Source of the DNA: Chitinophagales bacterium
GTDB taxonomy: Bacteria > Bacteroidota > Bacteroidia > Chitinophagales > Chitinophagaceae
Direction: 5' to 3'
Assembly: GCA_020636495.1 (NCBI GenBank)
Contig: JACJXQ010000008.1
Coordinates: 1,240,001 to 1,304,000 of the forward strand
DNA: 64,000 nt
Shown here: piece after piece, positions 1 through 8,167 of the stretch
Position numbering within the stretch: position 1 is the first letter of the stretch
How the letters are laid out: each line of letters begins with the position of its first letter
Position numbers and translations under genes: made by a program
The notes under the pieces: model-generated
Seen by the model: the letters and a program-made list of their open reading frames with translations, nothing else
Database searches by the model: none
What the model was told of the DNA's origin: nothing

Positions 1-36
1 AAGAAGAAGAATAGCTCTTAACAGAACATGAATGTA

Positions 37-873
37 CTAAGAGTGGAACTTGATAAGACCCTTAAGGGGGCTACGTTCTATGCTGCCCAGCGTTAACTCG
101 CACTGCATGCACATGTCGGCTATTACATCTCTGAACTCATAAGCGACAGAGCCTGTAAAGTGTATAGGGTGTTTCCAGCTTTCCCTGTATTTGAGAATAT
201 GGTTGTGGAAAAACTCGTTGAGGCTGTCTTCTATAATATTCTCAACCATATAGTGCCCCCGGTTTTCAACCAACAGCCTAACAAAGGTAGCCAGGTATCG
301 GTTGGGGAATGGTTGTTTGTATATATGATTGAGTATAGCGCTGATGTCGTTGCCAAACAGTTGTTCAAATGATGTGTTCAACTCGTCATCAAATGTTTTG
401 TATGCGTAATATCGTAGAATGCGTTTGCCCATATGGTTGCCGCTTCCTTCATCACCTACTACATAACCCAGCGATGCAGTTCTGGCTTTCATTATTTTCC
501 CATCGTAATAGCAGGAGTTGCTTCCAGTGCCTAATATAGCCACAATGCCTTTTTCCTTACCGCACATGCCCCTTGCTGCCGCCATCAGGTCGCTGTGTAC
601 CTCAACCTTTCGCGAACCGAAAAAAGCTTTGAGGATCGTCTTAAGTTCATTTTGTTTTTCGGTGCTGCCTGCGCCTGCGCCATAAAAATAAACCTGCTCT
701 GGCCTGTGTTTTTTCAGGTTCAATTCGTGGCTTAAAACAGAATTGATCTCAAACGAGGTTTGCAGGTAGGGGTTGATGCCTGAAGTTTTAACATGTAACG
801 GTTTTTTCGTGGCACCGATCAGGCACCAGTCCGTTTTTGTAGAACCGCTTTCTGCTATCAATATTGAGGCCAT
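37..873 (-). CDS. N-acetylglucosamine kinase-like BadF/BadG-type ATPase
   Basis: 278 residues, complete at both ends (ATG at 873, TAG at 37-39). The N-terminus carries an ASKHA-fold phosphate-1 loop with the core AESGSTKTDW, and a second nucleotide-binding loop AILGTGSNSC lies near residue 114, followed by GDEGSGNHMG. These are the signatures of the BadF/BadG/BcrA/BcrD ATPase family that includes eukaryotic-type GlcNAc kinases. The likely role is cytoplasmic ATP-dependent phosphorylation of an amino sugar, perhaps from wall recycling. The substrate is inferred from the family and is not shown by the sequence. It is transcribed divergently from the protease gene at 1031, with about 157 bp between them. 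Confidence 0.85.
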   Translation of the reverse strand: MASILIAESGSTKTDWCLIGATKKPLHVKTSGINPYLQTSFEINSVLSHELNLKKHRPEQVYFYGAGAGSTEKQNELKTILKAFFGSRKVEVHSDLMAAARGMCGKEKGIVAILGTGSNSCYYDGKIMKARTASLGYVVGDEGSGNHMGKRILRYYAYKTFDDELNTSFEQLFGNDISAILNHIYKQPFPNRYLATFVRLLVENRGHYMVENIIEDSLNEFFHNHILKYRESWKHPIHFTGSVAYEFRDVIADMCMQCELTLGSIERSPLKGLIKFHS

Positions 874-975
874 ATGCTAATGTAATACAGATTTCTTGAA
901 CTACATGACAACAGTTGTGTTAAGTAAGATGTAATAAACGATGGGTGATGGTAAATGGTTCATTATTTATAAATA

Positions 976-1011
976 TTGATATTATTTAATGATAAATACC
1001 CGTTAACTTTG
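976..1011 (+). promoter_or_regulatory. Bacteroidota-type promoter of the S41 protease gene
   Basis: TAACTTTG at 1004-1011 matches the -7 consensus TAnnTTTG, 19 nt before the ATG at 1031. A possible -33 TTG lies at 978-980, 23 nt upstream, which is at the long end of the usual spacing. Confidence 0.5.
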
Positions 1012-1030
1012 CGGTCACTTTTTAATATTA

Positions 1031-2674
1031 ATGAGCGGAAAAGACGGAAAAGGGATCAAGGTTTGGATACCAATGCTGTTTGCGATCACATTGATCGCAG
1101 GCATGAGTATTGGTTTTAAGCTGCGCGACTCATTGAGAAATAAAAGAGATATTACTACCATTATACAGAGAAATGACCGCCTGGAGCAAATAATTGATCT
1201 TATTAATGCGCGCTACGTAGACTCGGTTAACGCTAACCTGCTTTATGAAGACGCGGTGAATGGTATTATTCGTCACCTAGACCCACATACGGTGTATATT
1301 CCGGCAGATAAGCTACAGTCAGTTAACGAAGAACTGGAAGGTAGTTTCTTTGGAATCGGGGTAGAGTTCTCAATAGTTAAGGACACTATACAAATAACAT
1401 CAGTAATAGAAGGCGGGCCTGCAGAAGTAGCAGGCATACAGATAGGTGACAGGCTGATAAAAGTAGGTGACAGTGTTGTTGCAGGAACAGGCATTACCTC
1501 AACCCGTATCATCAAGATGCTGAAAGGAAAGCAGTTCTCCAAAGTATTCCTGACTATGATGGACCCAGTAAGAGACGAGACCCGCGTAGTGTCGTTAAAG
1601 CGTGATGAGATACCCAAATACAGTATAGAAGCGGGAGTAATGCTGGATAGTGTTACAGGTATCATCAAGATCACCCGGTTCAGTGCAACTACCTATGATG
1701 AGTTTGAAAAAGTACTGGCAGATCTGAAGAAACAGGGGATGAAAAAGTTGATAGTTGACCTGAGGCAAAACTCAGGCGGCTATATGGAGCCGGCAAAACA
1801 AATAGCCGATGAATTCCTTTCCGGCGATAAGTTGATCGTGATGACCAGGGGCATGAACTCTATGGTGAGGAAATATATTGCTGGCAATACAGGCGGATTT
1901 GAAGATGGTGAACTGGCTATACTGGTAGATGAACAGTCTGCCTCTGCCAGCGAGATACTGGCAGGTGCTATACAGGATTGGGACAGGGGAGTGATAATAG
2001 GAAGGCGCACTTTTGGTAAAGGACTGGTTCAGGACCAGTTCGATCTGGAGGACGGTTCGGCGTTGAGGCTGACCATTGCTAAATATTACACACCTTCAGG
2101 CAGGAGTGTACAACGTTCTTTTGAGAATGGCAGAGAAGCCTATAACCATGATTTCATGATGCGGTATGAAAGTGGAGAGTTGACCGGTTATGATACATTG
2201 AGTAATCCTGATACAACCAAATACTATACAGCCAATAACCGTGTGGTATATGGCGGGGGCGGTATAACACCTGATGTGTATGTGCCATATGATACGACAA
2301 AACTATCTACCTCATTGCTCAACCTCATATTCAGTGATAATGTAAAAGCTGTTGTATGGGATTACTATATCAACAACAGGACATCCCTAAAACAGTATAG
2401 AACTGTACGTGATTTTGGCAAGGCATTCAGTGCTGATACATTGGTACAAAACTATATCAACAGGCAGGACAGGCAGACGAAGAAAGTGGTTGAAATGATG
2501 CTGAAAAAAGAAAGATACCGTTCTTTTTTTGCATTGCAGATGAAAGCGCAACTAGCAAGGATGCTGTTCAGGGATAACGGGTATTACAGTATATCGTATA
2601 AGGATGATAATATGGTGGCTAAAGCACTTGAGATATTCAATTCCAATGTTTACTCAACTATTGTATCCCGGTAG
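1031..2674 (+). CDS. C-terminal processing peptidase, S41 family
   Basis: 547 residues. One N-terminal membrane segment (about residues 11-27) anchors the protein facing the periplasm. A PDZ domain (about 105-185, with GIGVEF and AGIQIGDRLIKVGD) binds substrate C-termini. The S41 protease core follows: LVDLRQNSGG, then EQSASASEI with the nucleophile Ser at about residue 305, and FGKG with the general-base Lys at about 330. The 25-residue Ser-Lys spacing is typical of CtpA/Prc enzymes. A C-terminal extension of about 130 residues is usual for the Bacteroidota members. The role is tail-specific cleavage of periplasmic or outer-membrane proteins. Its last 21 bp overlap the convergent gene ending at 2654. 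Confidence 0.93.
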   Translation: MSGKDGKGIKVWIPMLFAITLIAGMSIGFKLRDSLRNKRDITTIIQRNDRLEQIIDLINARYVDSVNANLLYEDAVNGIIRHLDPHTVYIPADKLQSVNEELEGSFFGIGVEFSIVKDTIQITSVIEGGPAEVAGIQIGDRLIKVGDSVVAGTGITSTRIIKMLKGKQFSKVFLTMMDPVRDETRVVSLKRDEIPKYSIEAGVMLDSVTGIIKITRFSATTYDEFEKVLADLKKQGMKKLIVDLRQNSGGYMEPAKQIADEFLSGDKLIVMTRGMNSMVRKYIAGNTGGFEDGELAILVDEQSASASEILAGAIQDWDRGVIIGRRTFGKGLVQDQFDLEDGSALRLTIAKYYTPSGRSVQRSFENGREAYNHDFMMRYESGELTGYDTLSNPDTTKYYTANNRVVYGGGGITPDVYVPYDTTKLSTSLLNLIFSDNVKAVVWDYYINNRTSLKQYRTVRDFGKAFSADTLVQNYINRQDRQTKKVVEMMLKKERYRSFFALQMKAQLARMLFRDNGYYSISYKDDNMVAKALEIFNSNVYSTIVSR

Positions 2675-3097
2675 TTCATTCAGCCATTGTATTGCCGTAA
2701 TATTAACGGCATCTGCACAGTAGTGTGTATGGCCGTTACCAACCAACCAGTATTTACACTGCAGGGTATTATTATAGTTGAGTAGTTGATACAATGTTTT
2801 TTCATCTACAGTTACATCAGGTGCTTTACATTCTGCCAGTAACCACGGTTTATGTTCACGGTTGTACACGACAATGTCAAACCTTTTGTCCATGCTTCCG
2901 ACAAGGATCTTCTTTTCCACTGCTATAAGTGAAGCCGGATATCGCATGTACTCAATGAAATATTGCAATAAAAACTGGCGTACGTGTTCTTCAGGAGTAA
3001 GCACTACCCATTTTTTTCTAATCGGGTCGAATACGAGTGTTTTACTGTTTTCTTTTTTCAACCTCAACGATATGCCTGTAAAGTCTATTTGCAACAT
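2654..3097 (-). CDS. Small HsdR_N-like nuclease-fold protein (type I restriction R N-terminal type)
   Basis: 147 residues from the ATG at 3097. A longer frame runs to 3235, but its first 46 residues look like translated promoter DNA, and homologous proteins as I know them begin near LQIDF. The visible motif order is that of the PD-(D/E)xK restriction fold: EEHVRQFLLQYF, then a D at RFDIVVYNR, then AECKAP, matching D-x(n)-E-x-K. It is a stand-alone domain with no HsdM, HsdS or helicase nearby, so it is not a restriction system by context. This small family is widespread in Bacteroidota with unknown function. It diverges from the AMP nucleosidase gene (81 bp apart) and overlaps the protease gene end by 21 bp. 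Confidence 0.8.
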   Translation of the reverse strand: MLQIDFTGISLRLKKENSKTLVFDPIRKKWVVLTPEEHVRQFLLQYFIEYMRYPASLIAVEKKILVGSMDKRFDIVVYNREHKPWLLAECKAPDVTVDEKTLYQLLNYNNTLQCKYWLVGNGHTHYCADAVNITAIQWLNELPGYNS

Positions 3098-3177
3098 CAG
3101 CGCAATAATAGTAATTAATGGCAACATATGATATGCAATATCCGTGGTCAAATCCGTAACTTTAATATAGTAAGTAT

Positions 3178-3948
3178 ATGAAAACAAAACAGGAAATAGT
3201 AGCCAACTGGCTGCCTCGATATACAGGTCAACCACTAAAAGCTTTTGGAAAGTATATTTTGCTGTGCAATTTCGGGGGATATGTATTGAAATTTGCCGAG
3301 ATGCATAAGGTTGAGGTAATAGGAAAGGATAAGCCTATGCAGTGTGCTACTGCCGAAGGTATTACCATCATCAACTTCGGGATGGGGAGCGCAAATGCAG
3401 CTACGGTTATGGACCTGCTTTCTGCCATAAAACCGAAAGCGGTACTATTCCTGGGTAAGTGCGGTGGATTGAAAAAGAAGAACAAAGTAGGCGACCTGAT
3501 ATTGCCTATAGCGGCCATTCGAGGTGAAGGCGCTAGTGACGATTATTTTCCTAAAGAAGTACCTGCACTTCCTGCTTTCGCATTGCAAAAGGCCATTTCA
3601 ACTACCATACGCGATCATGCAAAGGATTACTGGACAGGTACTGTATATACTACCAACCGAAGAGTGTGGGAACACGACACTGTATTTAAAGCCAGGTTAA
3701 GAACCATGCGTGCTATGGCGATAGACATGGAAACAGCAACTATATTTTCAACCGGCTTTTATAATGAAATACCTTCCGGGGCTTTGTTGCTGGTATCAGA
3801 CCAGCCAATGGTTGCAGAAGGTGTAAAAACGGATAAAAGTGATCTGGGTGTTACGAAGAAATTTGTTAATATACACTTGCAGATAGGTATTGATTCGCTG
3901 AAACAACTGATCAACCAGGGCCTTACTGTAAAACACCTTAAGTTTTAA
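3178..3948 (+). CDS. amn: AMP nucleosidase
   Basis: 256 residues, of the short Bacteroidota type that lacks the extra N-terminal domain of the enterobacterial enzyme. It belongs to the nucleoside phosphorylase fold: FGMGSANAATVMDLL and FLGKCGGLKKKNKVGDLILP form the phosphate and ribose site, and AIDMETATIF carries the catalytic ribose-binding Glu. SDQPMVAEGVKT near the C-terminus is characteristic of this AMP nucleosidase group. It hydrolyses AMP to adenine and ribose 5-phosphate in the cytoplasm, so it controls the adenylate pool. The stop codon overlaps the ATG of the following ABC gene by one base (TAATG), indicating translational coupling. Confidence 0.88.
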   Translation: MKTKQEIVANWLPRYTGQPLKAFGKYILLCNFGGYVLKFAEMHKVEVIGKDKPMQCATAEGITIINFGMGSANAATVMDLLSAIKPKAVLFLGKCGGLKKKNKVGDLILPIAAIRGEGASDDYFPKEVPALPAFALQKAISTTIRDHAKDYWTGTVYTTNRRVWEHDTVFKARLRTMRAMAIDMETATIFSTGFYNEIPSGALLLVSDQPMVAEGVKTDKSDLGVTKKFVNIHLQIGIDSLKQLINQGLTVKHLKF

Positions 3949-5606
3949 TGCAGGAAAGAGACCGCATATTATCAGTAAACAACCTGAAGATATCTTTCGC
4001 AGGTGAACAGGAATTTATTGCGGTAGAAAATATCTCCTTTCATATTGATAAAGGAAGAACGCTTGCCATAGTAGGAGAAAGTGGTTCGGGGAAGTCGCTC
4101 ACCGCATTGTCTCTGATGGGATTATTGCCACCAGGTGCAAAGCAGGAAGGAATAATAGTGCTTGCTACAGCGGATGGTACACAAGATATTTCAACTAATG
4201 CTGCAACACTTCGCGGAAGTGCAATAGGTATGGTGTTCCAGGAACCTATGAGCTCGTTGAATCCTGTGATGCGGATAGGAAAACAGGTGACTGAAGCTAT
4301 CATGTTGCACCGGGCTGTGAGTGAGCAGGAAGCGAAAACGATAGCTATTGATTGGCTGAGAAAAGTGAAGCTGCCTGAGCCGGATAAAATATACAATCGT
4401 TACCCCCACCAATTATCTGGCGGGCAGAAACAAAGGGTAATGATAGCCATGGCTATGTGCAATAATCCTGCATTGTTGATAGCTGATGAACCTACTACCG
4501 CATTGGATGTTACCGTACAGAAAGAAGTAATAGAACTGATGCGTGTCCTCCAGAAAGAAGAAGGTGCTGCTATGGTATTCATCACGCACGACCTGGCATT
4601 GGCTGCACAAATAGCGGATGATGTATTAGTGATGCAGCAGGGTAAGGTAATGGAGCAAGGACCTGTAGATAAAGTTTTACAACATCCGGAACATCCTTAT
4701 ACCAAAGCATTATTAGCTTGTCGTCCATCTGCTGAACATAAAGGTAAAAGACTGAACATAGTAGCAGACTTTTTAGACGGCGATGTGCAGGGTAAGTCTG
4801 TAGAACGATATGATAATACGATTACTGACATCCCTATACTGGAAGTGAATAAGCTTAAAGTATGGTTTGAGACAACGCATAACTGGATGGGCAGAACAAC
4901 AGGCTATTACAAAGCAGTTGATGATGTCTCATTTGTATTGAAAAAAGGTGAAGTACTTGGATTGGTTGGCGAGAGTGGTTGCGGTAAGAGTACAATCAGT
5001 AAAAGCCTGGTAGGATTGTTGCCTGTGCATGAAGGACAGGTAATGTTCAACGGTAAGGACCTTGCAACGATACGGCAGAAAGAATGGCGCTCTGTACGCA
5101 AGGATATACAAATGATATTCCAGGACCCGTTCGCATCGCTGAATCCGCGTATGAGTGTTGGCGATATGTTGATGGAGCCATTGGAAGTGCATCATATTGT
5201 CCCTCGTACTGAACGAAAAAAAGAAGCCCAAAGACTGTTGGATATAGTACAGTTGCCGGTTGATAGTGTGCGCAGGTATCCGCACCAGTTCTCTGGTGGA
5301 CAAAGACAACGCTTAGGGATAGCAAGAGCTTTAGCCGTACGCCCGAAATTGTTGATATGCGATGAGAGTGTTTCCGCATTGGACGTAAGTGTACAGGCAC
5401 AGATACTGAACCTGCTGAAAGACCTGCAAAGTGAGTTTGACCTCTCTTATTTATTCATCTCTCACGATTTGAATGTAGTACATTATATCAGCGACAGGGT
5501 GATGGTAATGCAAACGGGTAAAATTGTAGAAACGGGTAATGCGGAACAGGTGCTAAAGCATCCGGCTAATGACTATACGAAGAAGTTGATAGAGGCTATG
5601 CCGTAA
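3948..5606 (+). CDS. ABC transporter ATP-binding protein with two fused ABC domains (oligopeptide/dipeptide type)
   Basis: 552 residues with two full ABC ATPase domains in tandem. Domain 1 has Walker A GESGSGKS, signature LSGGQKQR and Walker B LLIADEPTTALD. Domain 2 has Walker A GESGCGKS, signature FSGGQRQR and Walker B LLICDESVSALD. Each domain is followed by the short tail seen in Opp/Dpp ATPases (HPEHPYTKALL and HPANDYTKKLI). It corresponds to a DppD-DppF fusion (YejF/GsiA-like) that powers import of peptides or similar solutes. No permease or binding protein is next to it, so the partner subunits must be elsewhere. It is coupled to the upstream amn gene by a 1-bp overlap. Confidence 0.92.
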   Translation: MQERDRILSVNNLKISFAGEQEFIAVENISFHIDKGRTLAIVGESGSGKSLTALSLMGLLPPGAKQEGIIVLATADGTQDISTNAATLRGSAIGMVFQEPMSSLNPVMRIGKQVTEAIMLHRAVSEQEAKTIAIDWLRKVKLPEPDKIYNRYPHQLSGGQKQRVMIAMAMCNNPALLIADEPTTALDVTVQKEVIELMRVLQKEEGAAMVFITHDLALAAQIADDVLVMQQGKVMEQGPVDKVLQHPEHPYTKALLACRPSAEHKGKRLNIVADFLDGDVQGKSVERYDNTITDIPILEVNKLKVWFETTHNWMGRTTGYYKAVDDVSFVLKKGEVLGLVGESGCGKSTISKSLVGLLPVHEGQVMFNGKDLATIRQKEWRSVRKDIQMIFQDPFASLNPRMSVGDMLMEPLEVHHIVPRTERKKEAQRLLDIVQLPVDSVRRYPHQFSGGQRQRLGIARALAVRPKLLICDESVSALDVSVQAQILNLLKDLQSEFDLSYLFISHDLNVVHYISDRVMVMQTGKIVETGNAEQVLKHPANDYTKKLIEAMP

Positions 5607-5618
5607 AATGATATAAGT

Positions 5619-6134
5619 ATGATTAAATTTTATGATTGCTATTTGAAGGCAATTGGTTTAGTTACAGGTTATTTTATGGATGCTCAATCTGAACCAGAGA
5701 TATTATCCTATGCTGAGAATGTTCTTGAGGTTAAAATTACATGTTGGGAGCAAGATGAAAATGAATTGAATGGGATTAAAGATGCTGATTATTCACTGCA
5801 GATAAAATTTATAAATGTTATAGGGTACCAGGTATTGGCCGCAGAACTCCCTCCATACAGGTTAGATTCTGAAGGACATGATTTGCCTCCTTTTATTTTT
5901 GAAATCGATTACAACTCAGGCAATCTCTTAAAATTAATGCAGCGCTCATCAGAGAGCTGGTATCCTAAGCTTATTGAAATTCATGATCCTACTCTTTGGT
6001 ATGCGTTGTTTTGGCGTTGGAAGCCATGGAAAAGAAAAATAAAATTACCTCCAAACTCTAAGAATTACCTGATTTGCGGACATGATACTTATATGGAAGT
6101 TTTAGCAGAGTCCTTTGAAGTTCAACAAAAATGA
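5619..6134 (+). CDS. Hypothetical protein, AT-rich orphan
   Basis: 171 residues with no family I recognise. There is no signal peptide or membrane segment. It is rich in aromatic and acidic residues, with a tryptophan-rich stretch near residues 127-137 (WYALFWRWKPWKRK). Codon use is visibly more AT-rich than in the flanking ABC and mntH genes, suggesting later acquisition. It begins 12 bp after the ABC gene and stops 5 bp before the convergent mntH stop, so it is squeezed into a compact intergenic site. Size and composition resemble small cytoplasmic immunity-type proteins, but that is only an impression. Confidence 0.7.
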   Translation: MIKFYDCYLKAIGLVTGYFMDAQSEPEILSYAENVLEVKITCWEQDENELNGIKDADYSLQIKFINVIGYQVLAAELPPYRLDSEGHDLPPFIFEIDYNSGNLLKLMQRSSESWYPKLIEIHDPTLWYALFWRWKPWKRKIKLPPNSKNYLICGHDTYMEVLAESFEVQQK

Positions 6135-6139
6135 TTTTC

Positions 6140-8077
6140 TTATCGTGCAATAAATACCGGTATCTCCACCATGTGCCTTACCTGGTTGATGGTTTCTCCG
6201 AATATCCAGTCTTTTAGTGTTTTGTGGCCATGGCTACCTAATATCAGCAGGTCGCAGTTGTTTTCTTTTACTATGCGTGCTATTTCACCAGTACGGTCTT
6301 TAAACCCAAGTATGCCTTCAGCTTTCAGATTTTTTTCATTAAAGTATTTCAGGTACCTGTTCAGTACTTCTTTGTCCTTTATAGTCTCGTAGTCTTTAGC
6401 CATGTCTTCCATAACACGTGCCTGCGCGCTTTCTACTACGTGTATCAAAACATATTCTGTACCAGCATTACCCAATTGCATGGCATAGCGTACCACCTTC
6501 ATATCCTTGTCGCTGTAGTCCAGCGCAAGTGCTATTTTTTTGAATGGTTCTGATATAATATCCTGCAATGCTTCTGTTTTTATTTCTTCGTGTATGTTGA
6601 TGCTTGCCGCTTCTCGTGTTTGCAATATCATTGGGTACACAAGCGTAATAATAAGTAAAGCCAGCAGACCCAGAGAGCCTGCAATGATAAGTATGCTTAT
6701 CCATATGTTGTTGGCATCAGCTATCCATTCCACCGCAGTATCATATACCAGCTTCAGGTTTAAAATTACAATGATAATAGCGATAGTCCATGCAAGAGAT
6801 TTTACTAATGGTTTGATAGCAAATACACCCATGCGTTTTTTATCACTAACAAAATGTATCAATGGTATTACGGCGAATGCCAGTTGCATACTCAAGAGTA
6901 CCTGGCTGAATATAAGCATCTCATCTACCTTTTGCTCACCGGTATATAGTATTACGATAACAGCGGGAATAATAGCCAGCATACGTGTCAATATCCTGCG
7001 CATCCAGGGGCTGATACGAAGGCGAAGGTATCCTTCCATAACTATCTGTCCGGCAAGTGTTCCCGTTACGGTTGAGCTTTGGCCGGCAGCAATTAAAGCA
7101 ATAGCAAACAGGTGAGATGCCCATTTACTACCCAGCATAGGTGCCAGCAAGCGGTGTGCATCTTTCAACTCTGCTACATCAGACATGCCTGCTTTGTAGA
7201 ATACTGCTGCTGCAAGTACCAGGATGGCAGCGTTTACAAAAAAAGCCATATTCAGTGCTATCGCACTGTCAGCTATATTAAACCGTATAGCTTTTTTTAC
7301 TGATTGTTCATCATGATCTACTTTTCGTGTTTGTACCAATGCTGAGTGCAGGTATAGGTTGTGTGGCATTACTGTAGCCCCTATGATGCCTATTGCAATA
7401 TACAAAGCGGCACTGTTGGGGATAGTAGGTACAAAGCCTTTAGCCAGTTCGCCCATATCAGGTTTTGCAAAGAACATTTCTACCAGGAAACAACCACCTA
7501 TTATAGCTACTAATGCAATGATGAATGCTTCCATTTTGCGCATACCCAGTTTCTGCAAGTATAGCAACAGTATGGTATCGAGAAATGTAAGCAGCACGCC
7601 CCATAATAAGGGGATGCCGATAAGCAGGTTGAGGCCTATTGCCATACCTAACACTTCGGCAAGGTCGCAGGCGGCAATGGCTATTTCTGCCAGTATGTAT
7701 AAGGCAAAGTTTACACTACGTGGGTATACTTCACGATTGCACTGTGCCAGGTCCTTGCCTTGTACGATACCTAAGCGAGCACTTAAGGACTGTAATAACA
7801 GTGCCATTAGGTTACTCATCAGTAATACCCATATCAACTTATACCCGAATTGCGATCCACCTGCCAGGTCTGTAGCCCAGTTGCCGGGGTCCATATAACC
7901 TACGCTTACAAGGTAAGCAGGGCCAAAGAAAGCTACCAGCCTACGCCATCTTCCATTGGCTTTCGATGGGTCTACACTTTCATGTACTTCACTTAGAGAT
8001 TTATGTGAATTATCAACGTTCACTTGTTGCCTAAAAATAATTTTAGGCAAATCTAAAACATTTGATTCAATTGTCAT
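6140..8077 (-). CDS. mntH: Nramp-type divalent metal (Mn/Fe) transporter fused to a C-terminal universal stress protein domain
   Basis: 645 residues from the ATG at 8077. The first part (about residues 40-470) is an Nramp transporter: TM1 carries the metal-binding YMDPGNWATD and TM6 carries VMPHNLYLHS, the two signature segments of proton-coupled Mn/Fe import. The last part (about 497-645) is a UspA domain starting FKKIALALDYS and ending with the ATP-loop pattern G-x2-G-x9-G (GSHGHKTLKDWIFGET), so it probably binds ATP and may regulate the transporter in the cytoplasm. The start is uncertain. A 24-bp operator-like palindrome (8027-8050) and a -7 element (8055-8048) lie inside the first codons, and the conserved sequence begins only at SLSEVHES. 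The in-frame GTG at 8023 may therefore be the true start. It diverges from the BlaI gene. Confidence 0.93.
   Translation of the reverse strand: MTIESNVLDLPKIIFRQQVNVDNSHKSLSEVHESVDPSKANGRWRRLVAFFGPAYLVSVGYMDPGNWATDLAGGSQFGYKLIWVLLMSNLMALLLQSLSARLGIVQGKDLAQCNREVYPRSVNFALYILAEIAIAACDLAEVLGMAIGLNLLIGIPLLWGVLLTFLDTILLLYLQKLGMRKMEAFIIALVAIIGGCFLVEMFFAKPDMGELAKGFVPTIPNSAALYIAIGIIGATVMPHNLYLHSALVQTRKVDHDEQSVKKAIRFNIADSAIALNMAFFVNAAILVLAAAVFYKAGMSDVAELKDAHRLLAPMLGSKWASHLFAIALIAAGQSSTVTGTLAGQIVMEGYLRLRISPWMRRILTRMLAIIPAVIVILYTGEQKVDEMLIFSQVLLSMQLAFAVIPLIHFVSDKKRMGVFAIKPLVKSLAWTIAIIIVILNLKLVYDTAVEWIADANNIWISILIIAGSLGLLALLIITLVYPMILQTREAASINIHEEIKTEALQDIISEPFKKIALALDYSDKDMKVVRYAMQLGNAGTEYVLIHVVESAQARVMEDMAKDYETIKDKEVLNRYLKYFNEKNLKAEGILGFKDRTGEIARIVKENNCDLLILGSHGHKTLKDWIFGETINQVRHMVEIPVFIAR
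8027..8050. promoter_or_regulatory. MntR/DtxR-like operator palindrome of mntH
   Basis: Perfect 10-bp inverted arms TTGCCTAAAA / TTTTAGGCAA around a 4-bp centre. The GCCTAAA...TTTAGGC form resembles sites bound by Mn/Fe-responsive DtxR/MntR repressors, which fits control of an Nramp gene. It sits inside the first codons if translation starts at 8077, but directly upstream of the alternative GTG at 8023. Confidence 0.65.
8048..8055 (-). promoter_or_regulatory. Putative -7 element of mntH
   Basis: On the minus strand this reads TAGATTTG, a full match to TAnnTTTG, and it overlaps one end of the palindrome at 8027-8050. Transcription would start near 8043, downstream of the ATG at 8077. This argues for the GTG start at 8023. 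No clear -33 element was found. Confidence 0.5.
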
Positions 8078-8111
8078 GTTAATATAAAATAATTTTATTT
8101 CAACTAAAAAA

Positions 8112-8167
8112 TTAGTTTTAAAACTAAATAATTAGTAGGTTTACTAAAAGTTTAGTTTTAAAGCTAT
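8112..8167. promoter_or_regulatory. Triple operator array in front of the BlaI-family gene
   Basis: Three related 16-bp units start at 8112, 8132 and 8152, exactly 20 bp apart. The first is a perfect palindrome TTAGTTTTAAAACTAA. The second has arms TTAGTA / TACTAA around 4 bp. The third matches the first in its left half and runs into the ATG at 8166. BlaI/MecI repressors bind such TACTA/TAGTA dyads, so this is probably an autoregulatory site. A near -7 element (TAGGTTTA, 8136-8143) lies inside the middle unit. Confidence 0.65.

Noticed and set aside
3098..3235. N-terminal extension of the HsdR_N-like protein
   Set aside because: It would be hydrophobic non-family sequence and covers the promoter region shared with amn.
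2654..3948. HsdR_N-like gene plus amn considered as a defence pair
   Set aside because: The genes are divergent and AMP nucleosidase is a normal metabolic enzyme; nothing else supports a defence island.
6540..7898. Plus-strand frames of 179-191 residues opposite mntH
   Set aside because: They lie opposite conserved Nramp codons and have no family match.
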